From assembly GCA_020284085.1 (NCBI GenBank), contig JACEVL010000078.1, positions 1,704,533-1,768,532 of the forward strand: 64,000 nucleotides of DNA, given 5' to 3'. Shown one piece after another: positions 22,766 to 36,000 of this stretch (positions within the stretch are counted from its first letter, which is position 1; each line of letters begins with the position of its first letter). A model generated the notes under the pieces. The model made no database searches. It saw only the letters and a list, made by a program, of their open reading frames with translations, and had not been told where the DNA came from. The DNA comes from Aporrectodea caliginosa. Taxonomy: Eukaryota; Annelida; Clitellata; Crassiclitellata; Lumbricidae. The translations under genes and the position numbers were made by a program.

Positions 22766-23617
22766 CTAACAGGCTAGTTGCATAAGGTGCAGAAAAGTAA
22801 CGTCCCAGCCAACACAGTCACACGGGAACCAGACGGTTCCCATACGGGTTGTCATACTGAACGGGTTTCGGAGCGGGTTAGCGCCCTTACTTGCTTTCGC
22901 GCTATCGTCAGGGTAAAACCCCTGCTCATCATTAGGCCGGGTGGCTATTCCGACCGGGCCCGGGTCCCGCTCCCGGGCCCCCTCCAGTAAACCGCGGCTT
23001 AGTTCAACAGATGACATTGGGCAGACCGTGTTCCTATTCCCTTCTGATGTCAACCCGGGTAGGGAGGGTTCAGCCGAATCCAAGTATCGGGTCAATGGTG
23101 GTTGTCTTCCCCGAATCCTCTCGCTCCGCCTAAGTGGGAATTTGGACCCCTGGATCCCTGAGGCTAACCCTACTCTACCCCCATCAGGCTCCACATTTGA
23201 CGAGGTGGTGCCGGAGTAAGGCGCGAGTTCCGATCTGGAACTAACCATGGGTTGGGCATGGTCAAGGTCCGGTGGCGCGGTTACTGCCTTTGAATTCAAA
23301 CCCGAATCTTCCATATGGTTCAATCGTTCAGTCAAATTAATTAATAATTCTGTCTGTCTCCTTCTCTCTTCCTCGTACCATTTTTCCCTTTCTTCCTGCC
23401 TCTGATCTCTTTCGATCTGTCTCCGCATTTCTTCTTCTTGCCTCTGGTCACGTTCCGCCAACGTAGAAGTCAACACCTCTAACCTATCCCAAAGGCGATC
23501 AATTACGGGCAAGGGTATCTCGGCCCTAGGGTCCCCTCTAGGTGAAAGTAATTCCTCCTCTCCTTCTTCATCCTCCTCTTCATGTCTGGATCTAATATCG
23601 AAGGATTTCAACGACAT
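22766..23617 (-). pseudogene. Gag-like coiled-coil frame, truncated
   Basis: A 283-codon frame. Residues ~45-110 are rich in Glu, Arg and Gln (RDQRQEEE repeats) and should form a coiled coil; the rest is low-complexity with RRSERIRGRQP. The last ~30 residues are read out of the terminal sequence near 22804-22850 (reverse of GGAACCAGACGGTTCCC), so the frame runs across a junction and its true end is lost. N-terminal coiled coil plus polar linker is common in LTR-retrotransposon gag proteins, but no zinc knuckle is present. Sequence to its right (23640-24540) may include a decayed LTR. Confidence 0.35.
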
Positions 23618-24711
23618 TGTTCTTTAATAGTCTATTTCTACCAAGCAGATTATACTATTCACACGCTAACAGCTAACAAGTCAATATCTAATTAATATGC
23701 AATCAATTATTCGCAATTCCATCAACATTCACACATTCAAGAGTTAGACCAATCCTCCTTCCGGGAGTAATTACTCTAGAATCGGTGTTTTACTTCCTAC
23801 TGAACTTCAAAGTTCATCTTTAACGGGCAACATTAATTTATATCTTAATTCCTTATCTAGGAGGGCCTTAGGCTACCCCCAATTTTATGCCTATCAACGT
23901 ACCTTGGTTCAGAGCGTTTAGTTGGACAAGTTCCGCGATCGATACGAGTGCTTATCGTCGACTAAGCCTCGTATTTCCTCGTTCAACAATAAACAACTAA
24001 GATCTTTGTCATCGTGACCACTATCTCTCTTTTCCAGACTGCCGTGCATCTCTTTATTCTGTCGTCCTCTCCTCTGACTTCATCATTCGCTATTTGTGCA
24101 ACGCTTCATTTGGCTCAGCTCGTCTTCCTGTGTTTTACGTCGAATTTGACTCCTCATACTTGCATTTCACCACCGTTTCCTTTGTCTCAGCGCCGTTTGC
24201 GCGGTCCGTCTGCGTTTCAGACTCGACGTGTCTTTCGCGTTGCAAATATCTCAGAACTGGCCAAGCTTTGCGGTTTCTCAAACATTATATTATTTCTGCC
24301 TCTCGACGCTGGCCCAGGGCGTTGTCGCAATGCAGAACTTTCCTTTGCTCCCATTGGTCGAATCTCGATCACCCGTCCGTCGCACCACTGTAGGAGCCTC
24401 CTGCTGCAGTCCCTTGGTCGTCCGACTGGTTCCTTGTGCAGCCTGGTTACCTGCTTTCCTAGCGCAGCAATGGCGCTTACCACAACTCTATGTAATTTCG
24501 TTATAACTCTAGGTCATCTAAAAATAAGGTTCTCCTAAAAACCTTACAATACGGGAACCGGACGGGATACCCGGCGGGATACCGGCGGTTTTTGTCCGCG
24601 GTTTTGAGACGGGACCCATACGGGATAGCCCGCCGGGCATCCCAGTTCATTCCCAGATGACTCAAAAGTGATTCCAGTTCTATTCCATTCTATTCCAGTA
24701 TGCATTTTACA

Positions 24712-25815
24712 GTTCATTACACTTCAAATTACATGAATATTGTAATTGAATTACAATTACTGGACTTAAAAAGTAATTCAATTACAATTACAGAAATTGT
24801 AATTCAATTACATGTATTTCAATTACTGAATTGCAGTGATTGCTTTAGCTTAGGCTGACCAGATATTGGAAACTAAAACCGGGACACTTCAATCACAAAA
24901 TAAATTTGTGATGTTGTCAATAATTAATATAATTAATACAACTTGCACAAATATCTATTTTATGCTTATTATATTGGTATAAGACTATAAGACTAAGTGA
25001 AAGGTTTTATTCAAATCATGCTTTTAAATTTAAAATTAAATTCTAAATTTCTCAAATCAGTTACTCAAATTTGGCACCTGAATGTATGCTTCTTAACAGT
25101 TTTTTGTCTGCTAACATTCTATCATAACAAATCTTGCTTTTCAATTTAAATTTAATTATTCTAAATTTATCAAATCAGTCACTCATATTTGGCACTTGAA
25201 TGTATGCTTCTTAAAAGTTTTTTGTCTGCTAATATTCTGTCATAAAATTCTAAATTTTAGATTTTAAATTAAAAATTATTATTTATGAAAATGTGTTTCA
25301 TCAGAATATTATCACTACGACAATATGACGTTTAGAACCGGAAGAGGTATTACCGTATTATGCATGGTAATAAATAAAAGTGAGATTAAAAATGAATTTA
25401 CTCGACAGGTGCCAGTAGTAAAATCAAGGAGATGTTGATAAAGTGAGTAAGTATATCCGTTATTTGATCACATGACAAACGCACATGAAATACATCATAT
25501 ATAAGATCAGAAAGTCAGGTCAGTTTTTAAAAACCGGGACATATTTAGAGTTTGGCCTACCTTTCCCGGCAGCCGGGACAGCTAGCAGAAAATCGGGACT
25601 GTCCCGGGAAAACCGGGACGTCTGGTCAGCCTACTTTAGCTACATAGTACAGTAAGCTGTGCTAAATAGCTAAAGCAATCAGGTTGTTCAGTAATTGAAA
25701 TACATGTAATTGAATTACAATTTCTGTAATTGTAATTGAATTACTTTTTAAGTCCAGTAATTGTAATTCAATTACAATATTCATGTAATCTGAAGTGTAA
25801 ATTACGAATTACTTT
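24712..25815. mobile_element. Foldback element of AATTAC repeats, interrupted by a hAT insertion
   Basis: Arms of ~130 bp (about 24712-24850 and 25667-25815) are inverted copies: for example ATGAATATTGTAATTGAATT against its complement, and GCAGTGATTGCTTTAGCT against AGCTAAAGCAATC. Each arm is itself made of short GTAATTGAATTAC palindromes. The original loop was short; the 24851-25633 insertion now separates the arms. Confidence 0.7.
24851..25633. mobile_element. Non-autonomous hAT element, 783 bp, with perfect 8-bp TSD
   Basis: The ends read TAGGCTGACCAGA and its inverse; subterminal AACCGGGAC words occur near both ends. CTTTAGCT flanks it exactly on both sides (24843-24850 and 25634-25641). 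It is AT-rich without a transposase. It contains two similar blocks around 25050-25140 and 25170-25250 (TTGGCACTTGAATGTATGCT), an internal duplication. Confidence 0.85.
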
Positions 25816-26072
25816 GATAAAGTCGGCAACAATGCCAGCCTGCCGGGTTGAGCAGGGCCACCCCTTTAATTGACTGGATGTTTCAGTTTTAAAAAGAGAG
25901 TAAATTAAAAGTTATAGAAAAAATCTAAATCATTTGCAAATTTTAGAGTAATAATTGAAAATTAATTGGTAATTAAATTACAATCAAAATATAATTGTAA
26001 CTTAATTCCTACACAATCAAGTAATTGTAATTCAAATACATGTACAAGCATGTAATTGCAATTATGATTGAA

Positions 26073-27544
26073 TTACATACAACACTGAAAACAATAAATA
26101 ATCAACAATAGCTTTAAATGACACATCAATTTAATAAAGGAAAAATAATCAGTCTGCTCTGCAATATCATTAAATTTTTTGTCAACAATGTCATCAGCAG
26201 TATTGGTCAACTTCTGATCGGTGGTGATTGACTCCGACTTGGTCTCTTTGAATTGTACCGATTTCAACAGCCGGTGACCTCCAGTGCTACGATCCCTAGC
26301 GTTACCAAACCACACAGCCAACTCGTCCACAACCAGTTTCTTCATACTGTCCTTGGTAGCAATATTTTGCTTTACAGCACCTGAATTTTCAAATATGAAA
26401 CATTTAGATTAAAAATAACAAGTTACAAAGAACAATAATTTGACGTGCTCGGATTTGTATTGTAAAATGATATTATTCCAACATTTCTGTCTAATATTAA
26501 ATGGCAATATTTACAGACACTGCCTGGATTGTCTAATTTACAATGTTCGAGTTCAGAAAAGTCAAAACAATCTCGACTCTCTCTTAGCCTCAAAAATGCA
26601 ATATGGTTTTAAAGGTTTAGCACTAAATAAAGCACGGTTGGCAGAATATTGAATTTTTTTATTTGAGACAAGCATAAATAGTCCCCATCATTATTCACGA
26701 GTACTTGTATCTAAACAATTAAAAAGAAGAAGCAAATCAAAGCAGTTCTATCCTAACAAGAGACATTGAAAAGTCTTCATATATTGCAATTTGACAAAAA
26801 ATTTATAAACATGCTGGTCTTTAACTTAAATGTCGATATTTTTCTTTATAAATATTTGCCATCAACACAAATAACTTATGTACACATCCAGGCCTGCCGA
26901 GAGGGGGGGGGGGGCAAAACCCAGGGGCCCGGCGACTTTTAGGGGCCCGGGCTGGGCCCAGCAATCAACGTATGAAAAACATTATAATCATTTATACAAA
27001 GTTTATGATTTATGCCTCTTAAAATATAATATTACGGACACTTAACTACAATAGTTGCATATCTAAATATAATTTTGTAGGGTTGTACCCGCACTATTAT
27101 TATTAGTTTTTTTTTAAATTTCTCATAAAGTCAAAGGATAGTTAGGGCCCGTGACTGCTCTGCCTAGGGGCCCGGAATTTCTGACGGCAGCCCTGTACAC
27201 ATCATCTAACTTTATGGACACAAAGAAACAGAATTTAATACAACCTATAAACAGGAAGATAAAAACTGCATGCCCAGAAATTAACAGCGAATCATACAAG
27301 AGGCTTTAAAAACCATTTAAACAGTAAAATGACTCACCAATACTTTTATCGTTGAAGTGTCAAGCACCTTGTCCTCCACGCTCGTCAGATCCTCAGTTTC
27401 GATGGGAAATTGCACGCCCTCAGGCAGCTCCATTGCCACAAGTCCACCTGCTGCATTCAGTTGCCTTGAAATCGACAGCAGCATAGATGAATGTAGTTTC
27501 TGAGTTTGTTGCAGGTCCTCCAGACTGGCCAATATCTTTATCAT
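26073..27544 (-). CDS. DUF4806-like protein, two exons seen, gene incomplete
   Basis: Exon A (27544 down to ~27330, donor GTGAGT) reads LASLEDLQQTQKLHSSMLLS, then LPEGVQFPIETEDLTSVEDK. Exon B (from 26380, acceptor AATTCAG, to a stop at 26073) reads VKQNIATKDSMKKLVVDELA then VWFGNARDRSTGGHRLLKS. Together they resemble the C-terminal domain DUF4806 (hydrophobic heptads, LP...P..t.edl..le..l, then a helix K.LV..ELA..fnw.G). The two exons do not join in phase: B needs one leading nucleotide and A ends on a codon boundary. A small middle exon carrying the expected conserved turn was not found, so the gene may be broken. The upstream part is not identified. DUF4806 has no settled function. My family call is from memory of its pattern. 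Confidence 0.4.
26889..27195. mobile_element. hAT MITE with perfect TSD, 307 bp
   Basis: The left end CAGGCCTGCCGAGAGGG and the right end (reversed CAGGGCTGCCGTCAGAA) are inverted. TACACATC is duplicated exactly at 26881-26888 and 27196-27203. GGGGCCCGG lies near both ends. It is located in the intron between the DUF4806-like exons. Confidence 0.88.
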
Positions 27545-29087
27545 CAGATCAGTCTGCTATCCAGATCGCCACCTACAAAATCAAGTCTACACAGATAACC
27601 ATCATACTTCATTTATGAACAATACGGTGACCAAAACAATCTTCAAAACACATTGTAATATGCATAGGGATATTAAGCAGCACTGTGCAAGATCTAAATA
27701 AGACCCAAATGAGATATCTCCAAAAACAAATAAGTAAATTTTGTTGTCAAGCAAATCACCTCCGATTCACTTGTGACGTTGGTGATATACAAATTCCACA
27801 GTAACATGTATGTATTATCAGTAAGTGATTAGCTGTAACACAAAATTGTGTTGACACTTTTGATCACAATGCAAAACACCTTTGGCATTCTTCAGTGTTA
27901 GCACCCTAAATTGATATTTATCATTTATGAATTAATAGGCTAATTCACTCTTTATTGGTACTATGTGTCAACACACTTAACAGACTTAATATCAGCTTAT
28001 CATCTGTGGCAAACAGCAGTAACAACAATTTGATAATTTACTTACACATTCACGATATGATCATACAACTACTGAATCATTGAAAACTTATAGAAACGAA
28101 GCAACACAATTATTCTTTATAACAAATCAAATGTATTGCCACTAAAGATAGCTAATTAATTCTTAATCATCAATGCATTTTAGCACAAGACATAATTATG
28201 TGTTGACTGATATCAAATAAAACTGGATGATACTTGCTGACATCAAGAAACATAACTTACTCTGTTGACTGCAAGTAATGATAATATTATTATAAATAAC
28301 GAGAATAATAAAAGTTCATACTTTGGTCGATCTGTGTATCATAGCTCCTTTGAGGCATCCTCTTCATCGCTTGACAAGGAGCTGTGTACAGGCTTTTGTG
28401 TTCTGATCAGCAAACAAAACACACAGAATGACTTATCATTACGTGATCATGTATTTATGATTATGATCATGTATTTATATGATTACTTCATAATTAAAGT
28501 TATGTTCAACTAAGATTGACCTACATTTGTTACGAAATAGTGCAGCATTCCTGCACAGTTAAAATTTAGTCAGTTTTTAAAAAAATTTAAGATTATTGTA
28601 TGCTGCAGTGGGGAACTCATGGCGTCACCCCATGGACCTCCTCCCATACCAGACCATACAGAATCCTTAGTAATGTTTTTAAAATTAAATGCTGTATAGA
28701 TTTAAATATTTTATTAATTATTTTAAAAATTATAAGCCACAACTTTTAGCCAAGAGTAGTCTAGCAAAACAATTACTTTTTACTAGTAAATAAACGTTTT
28801 CTTTTGCATAAAACTGGCCAGAAATTAATCACGTCACCTGCAAATACAACAAAACACACAAAACTTAAATGACTGATATGCAAAAGTAAAGACTAATGAT
28901 GCATAACAAATAGGGGGTTTTAAAAGAATTTGACATGGATTGGCACGGTAGCTGGCAAAATGCATTTATTGTACTATGGCCGTTATCTTAAAAAACATAA
29001 AAATTTCATATAAAGGGTCGCCCTAAACACTGACGGAAACACGTACAGGCAATGCAGGAACCAGTCGGAAGCAGGTACATATTATAC
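27545..29087. other. No gene seen
   Basis: AT-rich sequence. A short - strand stretch at 28340-28400 (HSSLSSDEEDASKE) is acidic and could be an exon piece of the DUF4806-like gene, but it lacks a convincing donor. Nothing else stands out. Confidence 0.35.
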
Positions 29088-29430
29088 CATGGATGGCGAA
29101 CCTTTTTTAAAGGTGCGTGTCAAAATACAACTAAAACATTTTTAAAAATACTGTCGCGTGCCCTCGGAATTTTGCAGTCTATAATTGTTTTTCTCATGCA
29201 GGTTGTAACTTGTAACTGACAAAACGTAATTTTTAAAAATGAATGAAAAGACATTATTTCAAAGATGGTTTTAGATTGGTGTTACAATAAAGTCCTTTAT
29301 ACAAGAAAATGTGAATTCCTACAGTGATTTTCTATTTCTAAGTTTGAACTTTTGGGGGACGCTCCAAATTCCGTGTCCAACAAATTTGAGTGCCACATTG
29401 GGCACGCGTGCTAGAAGTTCGCCATCCCTG
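29088..29430. mobile_element. Decayed hAT MITE, 343 bp
   Basis: The left end CATGGATGGCGAACC and the right end (reversed CAGGGATGGCGAACTTCTAG) are inverted, with GTGCGTGTCA and CACGCGTGC just inside. The flanks TATTATAC and TGTTACAC match only partly as an 8-bp duplication. Confidence 0.65.
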
Positions 29431-30082
29431 TGTTACACGCTAACCCTAACACGTTCAGTCCATAATCCTAACCCAATCTCCGTCGCGACTATACGTATCC
29501 TGACCACAAATTAGATGCAGCCTCTGCATAAACTGTAGATATATAGATATTGGTTCATTAGTATAATAAATAATAGCATAATCTTACTTTTCACACAAAC
29601 AAATCGATATCTTACGCATTCAACTATCGCTTACAAAATGGCGGTAGAATACGAATACCGCTAGAAGGCGCTACGACTCGGGGTTACACCAGACGGTTCC
29701 CGTACGCAAACCGTTGACAAAAACCGTCAGAAAACCGTACCGGATAAACCGGATAAAACACACACGGGACCCGTGCGGTCGTGTTTGCTGGGGTGCTGTT
29801 ACTAGGGTTAGTTTTGTGCAATATTCAATAAAACAGGGAGTTGATTTGGTTTGTAATAACCAAATAATTAAACAGAAGCTTGTTTGAATTTATTTTGTAA
29901 ATTTCTTCCCCGATTAGATGCACAGGTGAACCCATTTTTGATGATGATCACAATATTTCCAAACATTGGTGTGTTGCTAAAAAAGTGAATGGTTCAAACC
30001 GTTACAAACAATTGCACACAAACATAGATTGCCCAGAATGATAAAAATTGACAATTTTGATGAATTTTAAGACAAGGCAGCC

Positions 30083-33000
30083 ATGACGACGAAGAAGCTT
30101 TATGGCAAAGATCTGAAGGTATACCAGGACATCGATCTTGATGAGCTTTTGGCAAAGTTGACAGATGCAGAACTCGAGGAACTGCACACAGATCTCATAG
30201 ATCCTGATGTAAGCCACTTTTATTGCATTTTAGGTAAAAACTAGCCCGCATTGTTTTGTTTATTGGAATACACGCTCATTTACTGGTACTGCAGTACAAT
30301 AGTGCAGTGCTACCCAAAGTTGTGGTTCGCGGACTGGTGCCGGTCCGCAAGCCCTCAGTTGCTGGTCCGCAAAGTGAGTCAAGAAACTGGTCAAATTGTC
30401 TTGGAATTAAGGAATGAAAGCAATGGCTATTATATTTTTAAAAGTCATAAAACACTTTATTAGGCTAGCTTTTAAAGGGAATAGAGTCGTAGAATTGGCT
30501 AAACATGCATTTAAATCAATTTTAATACATTCTGAGGAATTTAGGTGATCAAAAAAAGAGAAATAATTAGTCAATTTGGCACCGGTCCGCCTGCAGTTGG
30601 AAAATTCTTGCCAGTCCATGACACTGAAAAGTTTTGGAAGCGCTGCAATAGTGCATGCCACATTTGTGCATATGAAACTGTAGTTAATGAATATGCTCTG
30701 GGTTAGTTTGGGATTAAAGTTTAAGCATATTTGAATTGTGGTCAGTCACTGTAGATGAAAGCATTCTTCATTCCCCAGAATTGTCACTACTGAACTAGTA
30801 CATCTGATTTTATTTAAGTGGTTATAACAAAAATTAGAATTGTTGATGAATAAGCATTTTGGTTGGCATGCAGACTCAGTAGACCACCGAGTCTCATCTT
30901 AACCTTTAGAGGCTTTATATAAATGTGCAGCTACAATTAAAACTCCCTTTCTGTTAAAGCAGAATGATGAAATGGTTAAATGTAGTAGCATTGTTGTTGT
31001 TTAGGATTCTATGGTACCACCTTCAGACCGATGTCGTTACAAGACAGACAAACTACCTACTGGACCTTTTGAACGTAAGAAATTGTTGGAGTTTCTGGAG
31101 AGAAAAGCGAGGGAAGACAAAGACTGGGATGAACTGAAGCCTTTCAAGAAAGAAATACGAGGTCTCATTATGATATTTCAATTTCTGATATGCTTATTTA
31201 GCCCTCCGTCTTCAAACTGTTTTTGGTGTTGTGGATCTTGGCATTATGAAGAAGCAAAATGTTGACATGTATGAGAATAAATGTTTAGCAAAGTCTTGGT
31301 GATCAGTCAGTTGCCAAGGAGAATTGAAGGTCAAGGATTTGTTGCTGATTCCTATTTAAGAACCTTGAGTGTTGTCAGTGATGCGTTTTGTCTGTATGAC
31401 TGCATTAAAACTGATGTTACTGTAGGTGATTAAATTAACTTAGTCACTTAGTGTATGGCTAATTTTCAAACGATTCTTATGTCAGGTAAAGTCTATAAAC
31501 CTAAAGATGAAGACAAAGTTCAAATTAACGATGATGTTCAGGTCGAGACAGAATGGGACGAGGTCTTAGCAACTGCGACGGAGGCAGAATTAGTCGACCT
31601 AGCAGGTAAATTATCAATTTAACACTTTAACAATTTGAGAGTGTTATATAAGCGACTGGGAAACCAATGCAGCTCGGTGTTAAAGTGTTAATGTATGAAA
31701 ACATTATGTCTTTAGATAACTTAATTTGGTTGTACGTGATGGTAAAGTAGATTCTTCTGTTATGAAAGAGTTAGTGTATTTATTTACCACAGGTACCAGT
31801 AGTTAAAAATTGTTGGTATAAATTTATGCCTTTTGTATTCACAAATTTGTTTAATGCCACTTTAAGACTTGTGTGAGATGTTGAGACATAACAGTGCAAA
31901 GCCACGATCAAACAGAATGGTTTTCAAGTGCTTACAGAAAAGAGGCTGTGAATGACCAAGGTGGTCATGCTGCAGGTTGATCACAAGATGAAACAACTTC
32001 TGTGGTTCTCTTTGAAACTTCGAGCCATAGGGACAACTGGGTCACCAGAGCAAAGATATTTGCGGCCAGGAATGAAAGACTGGAACACATAGCAGCCTGC
32101 CTTTTATGTGTACTTTTGATGAAGTTGTACTTGCAGTTTAAAAAATGAAGTCATTTTAGAGTCTGTTAGTTTTTTTAAAACCTAAGTACTCCTGGTTTCA
32201 ATAATTAAGTAACAAAATATAGCAGATGAATAATAAAAATTAAGTTCTCTGGTTCATTCTATTTTGAGAAATGTGCTTTTGTAGCCATACTGGGATTTCA
32301 TGGCATGTTGAATCAGGTGCAGTACCATCAGGCATTCGTGGAGTGCAAGGGACAGGACGAAAGTGCCGGTGGATTTCAAGGTTAACTTCTCTTTAATTCT
32401 TGACTTGTTTATAATATTGTCCTATCCTCCTTGGATTGCCCTGCTGAATGTATCCATTATATTGGAAAGGTATGCATTCATTAAAAGCAGTCCAAGGTAA
32501 AGCATTTTACAAATTTGTGGAAAGAACTAGGGGCCACCATTCTGTAGACATTCTTAGGTAGTAGCAATAGGTTTAGTGGGTAAATAAGCAGTCAGCGGTG
32601 CTGAGAAATTTGATTGGGTGATCCTTGGAGATCAAGTAGTGAGGTGAGGACTGGACATATTCCTTTGTATGATGAGGCTAAGAAGAGTGAAATCACTAAC
32701 CATAACAATTGCTGCCTCTTGGGTTAGCTTAAGACTGCTCTTTCTTCTGTATGAAGGTTGCGTGATTGATTGTTGTTACACGCTGGTTGCTTGTTTACAA
32801 GCAGCTGATGTATGGTACGTGTGAAAGAAAGCTGTGATTTTGCTACTGGAGTTTGAGACAGAGATGTCTAATTATGAAGAGCATTTGCCAATAGCCGTGC
32901 TGTGAGAAAAGTCAGACGAGAGTGCGTATAGATGAATAAATTTGAACTTTTTTCAGATTTCTTGATTAGGTAGGTTGCAATATTCTCTGTGTAGGTTCTG

Positions 33001-36000
33001 TAAACTTCTGATCAGAGTCTTGTTCCTTTAACAGTCTACAATTGCAATTTGCAGTTTATTTATATGAGGAAAGTAACTCGAAGTGTTTGTAATAGCAAAT
33101 TGATTTATATAACATTAAATTAGGTTCAGGAGCACAAATCCTACAAATGTATGAGCAGCCTCCATCTCCAACTGGAGCTTTTCTCTCTATCTTCTCTTCT
33201 TTTCCCCAAACGCTTGAAGACCACATTTTTTCTACTAGTTTAGGGACATTGGGCCAGGAGCACCTCTGATGAGTAGTCTCGAAGTGGTGCCTTAATTTCC
33301 CAGTTACAATAATGTTTGATTGTATATCTCCTAGTTTGTAGAGTTCAGACTTTGAAACCTGTGCAGAATTGATTGCAATAATACCCTTTTGATATAATCT
33401 ATTTTAACTGAATGGTATGGAATGCTCGTCATTAGTCAAAATTATTTTCAGGTGTTGCCATGTATGCGGATTTCAAGTTGTTTGAAGACGAGCCTCCTAA
33501 CACCACAGATGTAGAGGCGAGCCTTGCACAGCTGAAAGCAAATGACCCAAAGTTGAAGGAACTGAACCTCAATAATATGAAGGTAACTTCTTATTTAAGT
33601 GTTATCACCAAAGCATGATGTTGACTTCTCCTAAAGCAGAATTAAGCTTTTTTGTGTGTTGAGGTGGAGTTGTGTGTTCTAACATGTTTGGTGTTTATAA
33701 CTAATGTTAACCTATGCCTGATACTGTGTCAAGTGGTTGTTTAGGCTAAACTGGAAATACTGGAAAACCAAATTGAACTTTTGGACAGGACGTCTAAAAG
33801 CGCAATTTGGTTTTCCAGTATTTTGTTCATGTTGTTTATTTAAAATTCAGTTATCTCCAATTCAACTGTCTCATTTAGCTATTGCTGAATGCAGTAATAT
33901 CATAAATGAAAAATTGTGACATAGGGACATATGACTGATTTGGTGAGAGCCAGTATCATATATTTTAAAATGTATAATACTACAGCTTTAGTAGCACTGC
34001 CTTGTTTTTACATAGGCTATACAGTTATGAAGAATGACAGCATGCCTGTTGGATTTGCTCTGTTAAGCATTGGAGCATTTTTTTCATTAAACTTTCTGGA
34101 ATATTGTAAGCTTTATGGTGGCAAAACATATACATATGGAAATTGGATTTTTTTATATATATATATGGCCTGCATTGCTGTTTGGTTTTAAATGTTCAGA
34201 AAAACTGTTGTGTGTGAAGAATTTTGTGATTCTTAACTTTGCTAAATAAACTGAGTGTATTTTCCTAGCAGTGTAGCAAGGCGTGACTAGATTCCATCGA
34301 CATACCAAAGAGAAAAGCAAGTGCAGTTGGAAGAAATGACTGTAAGAGATATTTCTGTTGTGAAAATAGACTGGCATTCTGAAGCAAATGATCTGATCAT
34401 TCTTGTATGCTTGAGAGCTGTTGTTTTGATATATTTGCTTAGAACTGTGCTGATCTGTGATGAAGTCTTAAAGTGAGAATTTGGAATGCTTGGTTGACTG
34501 ACTAAGTGAAGTAATTGATTGATATTGATCGATTGAGTGGTTGATTGATCAATTGATTGGTTGATTATTGATTGATGAAGCAAGTTCTCGTATTGCTTGC
34601 TTAAACACCAGTGTTAGGTCTGAAGTTGGTGAACTTTATCAGCGGCAATTCAGGATCAGTTCTGTGTTATATTCTGTAGTGTAACTGCATGTGATGCATG
34701 GTGACGCTTGTATTTATGTGAGTTTGCAATGTGTCACATTGAGCATGCATTATGTCTTCATTACACATGAAGTTGACTACAACGCATGTTGTTAAACCTC
34801 ACAAGCTAACACATCTCCTTAGGTATTTTATATGTATGGTGCACAGTAGTTGCTAAGCATGTGAAATGTGAATGACTAACCAAAACAGTGGCTAGGTTTA
34901 GAGTTCAAATAGAGACAGCATCTTACTTAGCAATTTCAAAGTTATGAAGAGATGGACATAATGAGCAACCCAGTGAAGTAGGAATGTTGTATCGTGGGAT
35001 GGGAAAATAGAGTGTTGGCAATGTTGTGCGGTGAAGTCGACCAATTCAGTTTTTTTGAGTCTACGGTATGTCACAGTTGTCACAGTTGACTACAACGCAT
35101 GTGCGCATGTCAGCAGCCATGTTGGCTGCTGGCATGCCGTCTCTGTCATTTTGTCAGATTACTTTGTCAGAATGCAGCATTTGTTCGATAGGTCTCGCAC
35201 GTTTGGATAATTACTGCTTGCTGGGTCGGCGTGTCGGATTTTTCTTTTAACTCTGCCACGGATATACCGCGTTTCGAACGGTTTTGTTGCGAGTCACAAC
35301 TTCTCCATGGCTGGAACGGTCCACCTACAGCTCGAGGGGACACAGGGTTCATCCAACTGACCTACATACGCCGTCTGACATCGTCGCTCAACTTTTGACA
35401 CGGAGGTAAAATGGCGGAGCGGATCTTGGAGAGGAGCCAGTTGCCAATCGCGGAAACGACATCAACCGCTCGACGACCAACCGAAGCCTGTTCTGTGCGC
35501 GGATCTATCCGGGGTGGACCAAGAGATCTCCGGACGAAAATTTCATCACCCGACATTTTATCATCATTGCCGCAGAAACTCCGAACGGGCGTGACCTATA
35601 AACTAGCTGGGAATCTGTTGGTTGGGTGTAGCGTGTTTGCGTGAGTCTGCCACCAGTGACCCTTCTAGTGAACAATGTTATCCAACCGACAAATGGTCTG
35701 CACAAAACGACATTTAACATCATGAGACCAGCACAGACATATTTTCTTAATCTTTTTTTTTCTTTGTTTCAGAACTAGCTGTAATCAGTTGCGGTGTGTC
35801 AGCTGTTTTTTGTGTGTGTGTGCCATTAAACGAATATAATAATAATAATAATAAAAAACTTGTGCTTACAAGATCTTTTAGGAAGGAAAGTCACTGATTA
35901 AAACATAGTTGCAATCTTTCATGAATTTAATTGACAACAGTTGAGTGTTATTATCGATCTTACATGACTGCAGCTGCAGGATGCAGATCCAAATATTTGA

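Larger units (their letters stand above)
22804..29792. mobile_element. Possible ~7-kb terminal-repeat element (composite)
   Basis: The left end CCCAGCCAACACAGTCACAC and the right end, reversed (CCCAGCAAACACGACCGCAC), are similar inverted termini, each followed by ACGGGAACC-type words. Similar ACGGG/CCGGC repeats recur at 24545-24640 and 29690-29760. Inside lie a gag-like frame, a foldback element with a nested hAT, MITEs and two - strand exons of a DUF4806-like protein. I could not see a target duplication, so the ends may belong to two separate smaller elements instead. Confidence 0.35.

Noticed and set aside
33931..34191. 86-codon hydrophobic frame in tropomodulin intron 5
   Set aside because: AT-rich DNA gives Phe/Ile/Tyr-rich frames by chance; no splice or homology support.
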